Part shown: positions 57,499 through 64,000 of the stretch, piece after piece
How the letters are laid out: each line of letters begins with the position of its first letter
How positions within the stretch are numbered: position 1 is the stretch's first letter
NCBI GenBank assembly: GCA_050084515.1
Contig: CM114273.1
Span: 15,376,001 to 15,440,000, forward strand
Origin: Blasia pusilla
Lineage: Eukaryota; Marchantiophyta; Marchantiopsida; Blasiales
Direction: 5' to 3'
DNA: 64,000 bases
Notes under the pieces: model-generated
What the model was told of the DNA's origin: nothing
What the model saw: only the letters and a program-made list of their open reading frames with translations
Databases searched by the model: none
Position numbers and translations under genes: made by a program

Positions 57499-59935
57499 CC
57501 TTTGGCCCAAGCTTCATGTGGCAGAAGTCATGTCCCTAGCTACTGCGTATACTAACGCATGTGCTTCCCTTGCAACCATTTGAAGTCTTGCAACACCTCT
57601 CGCGCGTGTTCTATGTCTGCCTTTGCAATCCAAGTCGCCTCTTTCACATGATAGCCTTCTACTTGACTAAGTACTTGTACTTGTTGGCCCTATGCCTTGA
57701 ACGTAAGATGGTCCCCACCTCGAACTCCGCTTCTTCACTGGCGATTACCAACTACGGTCTCAATGCCTGTCTTCTATCAAGACACTCATTCTCTTGAAGA
57801 TACTTCTTAAAAAATGACACATGGGAAGTGGGATGTATCATGAACTCTTCAGGAAACTCCATTGTATACACGTCCTCAAATAGGTTTTCCTTAATCATAT
57901 ACGATCCAACATACTTGGCAGATAGCTTCGCAGACAACTCTTTCAGAAGAGTGAGATTCTTCACACTCAACCACACTTGTTCCCCAACTTGGAATCTCAC
58001 TTGGCGATTGCTATTGTTAGCATGCTTCATGTACCTCAGCTGAGCCCTTTCAAGGTTTCTCCTTGCTTGCTCCTCTCGATCTCGCATCTCCACTAACAAA
58101 CCTTATGCAGTTGCTTGACGGGTTTGTGCCAGTGTAGTACCCTTTGAAAGGGCCAAGTCAAGAGGCCCTTCTGGCTCACGTCCATAAGCCAGGAGAAATG
58201 GAGATTCTCCAATTGTAGAATGCTTGGTGGAGTTATAGCAAAACTCCGGCATTCTCAACCACTTCGCCCAATCTCGTTAGTTTGCGCTCACATAATTCCT
58301 TGAGTATTGGTTCACGAGGGAGTTTACCTTTTCTGTTTGTCCATCCGTCTGCGGATGGAAGGCCGTGCTGAAACTCAGCTTGGTATTGAACCTATGAACA
58401 AGTGTTTCCAAAAGGCATTGGTAAACTTTGGATCCCAATGTGAAACAATACTCCTTGGCAACCCGTGCGCGTGCCACCAATTATCTAGGAAGAGTTGAGA
58501 AGTCGTATAGGCCATCCCTGAATCCATTATCAGCACGAATCTCCCCAACTTACTGAACCGATCAACTATCACAAGTATAGCATTGTATCCCGAAGCCTCT
58601 GTAAGACTCATTATGAAGTCCAAACTCACACTTTGCAAGGGTCCATCCGAAATCGGCAAAGGGTGCAACAAGCCTTGTTTCTTCGCATAAGAAACTCTAT
58701 TTGCCTAACTGGTCACACATATCTTCACATATTGAGCAACATCCTCTTTCATGTTGGGTCAGAAGAACCTCTTAGCCAAAACAACCAGCGTGGATTTCTC
58801 CCCTTTGTGTCCTTCCAAGGGTCCATCATGACATTCCACTAACACCTTAGTTCACAGTCTACCTTCACCCATATAGATCCTGCTCTGCTTGAACCTTAGC
58901 AAACCATGCCTCAAACTTATGTTGGCCACCTTCTTGCCTTGCTTCAACTTCCTTAGGTACTCGCTCGCCTGAGTGTCTTTCATGTATCCCTCACGAATCC
59001 TTATTTCCAGAGTTGTTCCATTAGGGAACATTGCTCTTAAGACCTGTGTTGTCTATGGCATGTCCTCATCCCTGGGTATCAATGCATTTGGAATGACATT
59101 ATCCTTCCCTCGCTTGTGGATCAGTTCCACATTCATCGACGCCAAGGTATCATGCCATCGTAGTTGTTTCGACGTCACTCGATCCTCCGTCTCAAAATAC
59201 TTGAGTGATACGTTATTGGTGAACACTCGAGTCCTGTGAAGTCCCAAATAGTGACGCCACTTCCTCGAGCAATGAAAAATTGTGAACAACCCTTTCTCAT
59301 GAGTGGGCCACCTCTTCTTGGTGTTTTTTTAGCTTCTTGCTCTCGTACGTTACATGTCTTCCTTCATGTACCAACATTCCTGCAATCATGAAATCACTAG
59401 CATCACTATGCACCTTGAACGGCTTATTGAACTCCGACAGCTTTAGCACTGGATCCTGTGATAGGATGTGCTTGACTCTGTTGAATGCGTCCTTCACTTC
59501 TTGAGTGCAGGTCGTGTTAGCGTACGTCACGGTCCAATATGTGAGAGGTCTCACAATACCCAAAAAATTCCTCACATAGGTTTGGTAGAACTGCACGCGC
59601 CGATAAACCTCCTCATTCCCTCCACTAGGGAAGGCGGTTTCCACTTGGCGATGGCTTTCACCTTGTCCATATCTGGACTAACTCCATCTTTGCTAACCAC
59701 ACGACCCAAGAACTTGATCTTGCACAACAAGAACTCACTCTTGTCCATATTCGCGTACAGCTTGTTCGCCCTTAGTTTCGACAACATCACCCTCAAGTGT
59801 CGAGCGTGCTCTTCTAGTGAATTTGAATAGATGAGTATATCATCAATGTAGATGATCGCGCACTCATCCGTCTCCTCGTGAAAAATGGAGTTCATGAATG
59901 TGGTGAACGTCGGGGGCGCATTACACAGACCAAAG
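57499..59935 (-). pseudogene. Element E pol remnant (RT to chromodomain)
   Basis: Minus strand: GLCNAPPTFTTFMNSIFHEETDE and the catalytic YIDD (59,839-59,850), KIKFLGRVVSKDGV, then RNase H (NKPFKVHSDASDFMIAGMLV, 59,297-59,644; FTNNVSLKYFETEDR, 59,053-59,289). The integrase core follows (GPLQSVSLDFIMSLTEASGYNAILVIVDRFSKLGRF; AFHPQTDGQTEKVN). The integrase C-terminus is WLSVKNLTLLKEL ... YVGSYMIKEN (57,752-58,099), and a degraded chromodomain (GTILRSRHRANKYKYLVK) lies near 57,650-57,720. The 3' UTR present in D is deleted, so coding sequence abuts LTR c. Confidence 0.85.
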
Positions 59936-60741
59936 TGTCGAACACCAGACATGAGGGTGTGTCGAACATAGACCCTCCCGTGGAGCCAGAGGTTCCAAAC
60001 TCAAGTGAATTGGCATTCTATGCCCAAATGGTGGACTATATGAAGATGATGACCGAGCAAGTGTTCATGCATAACAAACGGAGTGCAGAGCTCGTGTCGG
60101 ACCAAGCTTCGAGTTTTGTAAAAAAAGCTATGCAAGACAAACCTACCCACGCCATTCACTGGAGTGGGGCGTTCTCACAAGGTGAAAGGTTTCCTTACGG
60201 AGATGGAATATTTCTTTGAGGCGCATAGGGCAGCAGAGCAAGTTAAGGTGGTATTCTTACAAGTAAGCGGAGCAAGATAAGGTGGTCACCTTTCTAAAGG
60301 ATCATGCGCTATAATGGTGGACAACGCATCGAGAAGAACATGTGCCCAGTGGTTCACCTCTGAGTTGGTAGGAGTTCAAGACGCTGATCGGTGATCAATT
60401 CACCGCAAAGTACCAAGAGATTTGTGATAGGGCCGAGCTCGTGCGACTGCAATAGACTGGGTCTCTAAGCGCGTACGTGAGGGAGTTCAGCGCGAAGTTG
60501 AACTCCATTCCTAAGATTGAAGAGGCATCTTAGCTAACGATCTTCATTGGAGGGCTCAAATCAAGTGCGGAGAAGACCTTCTACAGGATGTTGGAGTTCC
60601 CGAACACTTGTGTGTAGCTTTTGAAGCTGGCGGAGTGGATTGGGGACGACCAGGTCCAAACACCAAAGCCCTTTGAGACGAAAAGTTTTTCCAAGAGTTT
60701 GAAAAACAAAGGGGAACCCAAGAGAGTCTAGAATGGGGAGC
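59936..60741 (+). pseudogene. Inverted gag fragment inside element E
   Basis: This stretch reads in the plus sense while the rest of E is minus: PEVPNSSELAFYAQMVDYMKMMTEQV (59,985-60,070), VVTFLKDHAL, WTTHREEHVPSGSPLSWE, FKTLIGDQFTAKYQEICDRAELV and SAYVREFSAKLNSIPKIEEA to about 60,640. It starts exactly where the E RT frame ends (about 59,935) and stops beside a minus-strand primer-binding site (60,753-60,742). This points to inversion of the gag part within E with loss of protease. Confidence 0.75.
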
Positions 60742-60755
60742 ACTCTCATACCACA

Positions 60756-61469
60756 TGTCATGCACCTACTCTCCTCAAACGTCAATCTCAATGTTACGGA
60801 AGCGTATGTTCAGTCAGACACGCTCTCATCGCCAACTTGCATCCAAACGCACTCACGTTAGTATCGCTTTGGGTCAAGCGGCCTTCCAACCCACTGAGTC
60901 CTTGACTCGACACCTCATCAAGCTCACCCTTTCGTCATTCCTAGATTCCCAACATGGGCAAGTATTCCGAGACTTGGGACAAACTTTCTAGTTAGTCCAG
61001 GCACCTAAAACAACATCTAGGCGCCTAGCATTCCCAAATGTCCAACCAACCTTGCACAAGTCCCCAACCGAGACTCAAAAATATGAGTCGTGAGTTGGAA
61101 TCCAATAGGGACCTCCAAAATCCACTCTTTTGGACTTGGTTCGGGTTTTGAATCCCAACGCCAAACTCCTGGTCCGTTTCGTGCCCTTGAGTCACCCCGC
61201 GACGCCCAAAGTGGGGTTTGAGTCCCAAGTCGGGTTCTCACCCCTTGGCCACGCCACCTTTTAAGACTCGACTTCGCTTAAGTTTGGGTTCCGCATTTGG
61301 TTTGGGTTTCCTAGTCATGACCATAAACGCATGAAACACTTGAAACACTCGCCGTGCTTGCGTCTCACACTTGTATTTCTCTAACTCCAAAGCGCAAACC
61401 ATCCTAGCGCGAGCTCACTAGAGTTCGGATGTTCCGCTTGGCGCTCGTTGGGTTATGAGGGTCACAACA
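60756..61469 (-). repeat. Chromovirus LTR d (internally deleted)
   Basis: TGTCATGCACC (60,756) to GGTCACAACA (61,469). It lacks about 270 bp present in LTR e between GAGTCCCAAG and CCAAGTC(C)GGTTCTCACCCC. The deletion is joined at short CCAAG repeats. A primer-binding site (TGGTATGAGAGTG, minus) follows at 60,753-60,741. Confidence 0.8.
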
Positions 61470-61735
61470 CTCATAACTTTGGGAATCAACGTCTTCTCCA
61501 GAAGCTCCTGATCCAGCATCGGTTTGTCTTGCAGTTCGCGTCGCTTGACTTGACGTTTTCGTGGTTAATCTCCCTTGGTCGCCATCTTCAAGGCGCCACA
61601 GTGAGATCTCCTCCTTGTTTCTTGCGTCCCTCCCCGAGCGTCTGGGCCTTGCCGCTACCTTGGGTTTTCCCCAAGCGTGCGGTTGCTCCCAAGATCCCAA
61701 GTTCTTGCTCACCAAGAATTAGCTCTGATACCACA
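61470..61735 (-). pseudogene. Leader and gag start between LTRs e and d
   Basis: The minus-strand frame 61,404-61,715 begins MVSKNLGSWEQPHAWGKPKVAARPRR, resembling the start of D gag. The primer-binding site TGGTATCAGAGC (61,733-61,722) is a perfect match to initiator tRNA-Met. The rest of the element is deleted up to LTR d. Confidence 0.75.
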
Positions 61736-62720
61736 TATCGTGCACCTACTCTCCTTGAATGTCAATCTCCGTGTTGCGGAAGCGTACGTTCAGCAGGATA
61801 CGATCTCATCGCCAGCCAGCACCCAAACGCACTCACGTTAGTCAGGATTTGGGTCAAGCGGCCTTCCAACCCACCGAATCCTCAACTCGGCACCTCATCA
61901 AACTCAACCTTCCCTCATTCCTAGGTTCCCAACAGGAGCAAGTCTTCTGAGACTTGGGACAGACTTTCTGGTTAGTCTAGGCACCTAAAATGGCGTTTGC
62001 GCACCTAGCGGTCCCAAGTGTCCAACGGACCTTGCACGAGTCCCCAACTGAGACTCAACAATATGAGTCACGAGTTGGAATCCAATAGGGACCTCCGAAA
62101 TCCACTCTATTGGACTTGGTTCAGATTTTGAGTCCAAATGCCAAACTCCCGATCTGTTCCGTGCCCTTGAGTCACCCCGCGGTGCCCAAAGTGGGGTTCG
62201 AGTCCCAAGCACCCTTGGAGGCCTTCCCCCCTTACTAGTACTTGTGGGGATTCCGGGGGTTTCCACCTACCTTTGGGAAGGCCCACCCGGGCCCATCAAC
62301 CCAACTCCCTGTAAAATTGGTTTTGGCCCATATCTCGGCTTCTGCTGAGGCATTTTCCAAGATCTTTGGTGAGTTAGAACTAAATCTGCATAAGCTTTCC
62401 AACGCTACCTTATTTTTCCCAAACGCATTTTGGGACTAAAAGTTATGGTCAAAAGTACAGTAAAAAACTCCAAATGCTAGCCGTGTTCCAAGTCCGGTTC
62501 TCACCCCTTGGCTGCGTCTCCTTCCGAGATTTGACTCCCTTAAGTCCGGGTTCCGCGTTTGGTTCCGGTTTCCTTAGTCACGACCATAAACACATGAAAC
62601 ACTTGGACGCTCGTCGCGCACTTGTGTTTCTCTAACTCCAAAACGCAAACCATCCTAGCGTGAGCTTGTTAGTGTTTGGATGTTCTGCTCGGCGTTTGTT
62701 TGGTTATGAGGGTTACGACA
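61736..62720 (-). repeat. Chromovirus LTR e (outermost 5' LTR)
   Basis: TATCGTGCACC (61,736; TGTCG mutated) to GGTTACGACA (62,720), followed by ATAG at 62,721-62,724. Confidence 0.85.
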
Positions 62721-64000
62721 ATAGAGGGTTGCCGGTTTTTCTGCCTCCAAAACTTTTGGGTGCATACATGGCCCAACGTGTTAGCGATCTCGTTAGGATG
62801 GTCGTTACTAGGTACGGGTGCATTTTGTTGCAAAATTCGTCGGTAGTACTTCTAACTCAAAAAAGAAAGTCTTCACGACCTCTACACGTGTCCATGGGAT
62901 CGCGCTCTATCATACCGTACACTGGATATTTCCCGGCAACATTACCTCTTGCCGGGAAAGGTGTGAAATAACAATAAACCCGGCCCGAACCTGCGTGTCC
63001 GTGACGGCAATTTTTAAAAGCTTTAAAAGTAAAAATTTCCCGGATCTTCCCGCTCATTGCTCCAGACGTTCTTAATGCGGAGGAGGGTGTGGCGCTAAAC
63101 TGTATAGGAATGGATCCTATGCCTAGTGAGAGCTTGTAGTCACGCACGCGGTTCCATGGTTTGTCGAGTCTATGATTCCTCCTCTCCACTTTCGGGGACG
63201 AAGCGAAGAAATTTTTTAGTTTACTCTCGCTCCATCCAACCTAATAGCCATGAGTCGTTATTCCGCTTCGGATTTAGAAGGATGGAGTGGTCGGATGTCA
63301 TTCGTTGCGGAGCGGCGGAGATGGAATTCGACAGGATGATTGGTGTAGATTGTCATTTGCTCACACATCCCTGCGCATCGGCCTTTGCGGTGGGGGCAAT
63401 CTTGGCAGCGGAAGGATGGCGCTGATTTGGACTTCACGAAGTTGATGATGGTTGTTGCAATTCAGCGATCGCGACTGGATTCTGGAGTGGTGGATTGACT
63501 GGTTGCTTTCTTTCTCCTCACCACGCATGCACGCGAACAAATCGATCCTCTCATCGGCAGCGCTCATGTTCCGATGAGGAAGCGTTCTGCGAGAGACCGG
63601 TGTCCTCTTCGGCAAAGCTCGGGTAAATTTCGATTGCTACCATCGCCTGTAGGCTTGTGCTCTGCATCCAGCTGACAGGACGATCAGCGGCAGGGGTCGT
63701 GGCATCCACTGTCTGCCGGGGAGAGAGGTAAGGGTCTGCAGAGATGGCAACGTGGAAGCAGCGCTCGGAAACTCAATCCAGCGTTATGTCGGTCAATTCG
63801 AACTGTACCTACGGAGCACGCGATGCCATAGAGATAAGCTGCAGTCGTTCCACGTCAACAGGAGATTGGTTTCAAACGTGCTCGTCGCGACTGGTTTCTT
63901 CGTTTCACGTAGCCGTGCAGCAGCGTAAGTTGTGCACGTATTGGTTGGCAGCCTCCACGGATCCCGAAGCTTATGAGAGTCTCATGGTCTCCAAGTAGAA
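62721..64000. other. GC-richer flank, no confirmed gene
   Basis: A perfect 11-bp inverted repeat (TTTCCCGGCAA 62,929-62,939; TTGCCGGGAAA 62,949-62,959) forms a strong hairpin. An 84-codon frame at 63,744-63,998 starts in a good plant context (GAGATGGC) but has no recognisable motif and shares the region with opposing frames. It could be the first exon of a gene running off the window. I would not call it. Confidence 0.4.

Larger units (their letters stand above)
48518..62720 (-). mobile_element. Tandem chromovirus (Ty3/gypsy) array with five LTRs
   Basis: Five copies of an approximately 1-kb LTR (TGTCG ... CGACA) alternate with internal segments, all in minus orientation. Order from high to low coordinates: LTR e, a short leader, LTR d, element E internal, LTR c, element D internal, LTR b, a 3'-UTR-only segment, LTR a. 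The outer ends are flanked by ATAG (48,514-48,517 and 62,721-62,724), consistent with one original insertion that grew by unequal recombination between LTRs. Chromodomains are visible in D and E. No copy is intact. Confidence 0.8.

Noticed and set aside
63744-63998. 84-codon frame starting GAGATGGC as a gene
   Set aside because: Good start context but no domain. Overlapping frames are equally open, and it ends at the window edge.

Overview
The window looks like nuclear DNA of a land plant. The evidence is a clean single-exon dirigent-protein gene (a land-plant family), plant-type Ty3/gypsy and Ty1/copia retrotransposons primed by initiator tRNA-Met, and long AT and GA microsatellites in AT-rich spacers. 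The retroelement-borne methyltransferase resembles DNMT3, a gene kept mainly outside flowering plants. That fits a bryophyte, lycophyte, fern or gymnosperm, but the species cannot be read from the sequence.

Layout. 1-600: promoter-like DNA with an ACGT-box cluster. 600-5,700: AT-rich spacer with an (AT)n tract, a copia RT relic (minus) and an old gag relic of the main family. 5,717-16,158: element A (+). 16,163-18,130: degraded chromovirus G with an inserted MITE. 18.1-26.0 kb: low-copy-looking spacer with the only convincing host gene, the dirigent gene (20,847-21,425, minus). 26,040-33.4 kb: element C (minus). 34,605-44,308: element B (minus). 44.3-45.4 kb: copia fragments and a hairpin cluster. 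45.4-48.5 kb: unrecognised. 48,518-62,720: a tandem chromovirus array of five LTRs and partial internal regions (D and E, minus), bounded by a 4-bp direct repeat. 62.7-64.0 kb: unassigned GC-richer DNA.

The main discovery is the family of A, B and C. All three are Ty3/gypsy elements with the order gag (zinc knuckles), aspartic protease, a C5-cytosine DNA methyltransferase domain of DNMT3-like non-permuted order, reverse transcriptase, RNase H, rve integrase and a C-terminal PHD finger. A DNA-methylation writer and a probable histone-tail reader therefore travel in one polyprotein. The ends are also unusual. Instead of two identical LTRs, the copies show A1 - internal - B1 - A2 - B2, a split direct repeat like that of PAT/DIRS elements, yet they encode a DDE integrase, and A is flanked by a 4-bp target duplication. 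Retrotransposon-borne DNMTs have been described (from memory) in dinoflagellates and charophyte algae. The DNMT3-like plus PHD plus split-repeat combination in a land plant is, as far as I know, undescribed.

All copies here are dead: frameshifts, nonsense codons (often CAG to TAG) and deletions run through every one. Consensus reconstruction from other genomic copies would be needed to judge activity. All homology calls are by eye, with no database search.
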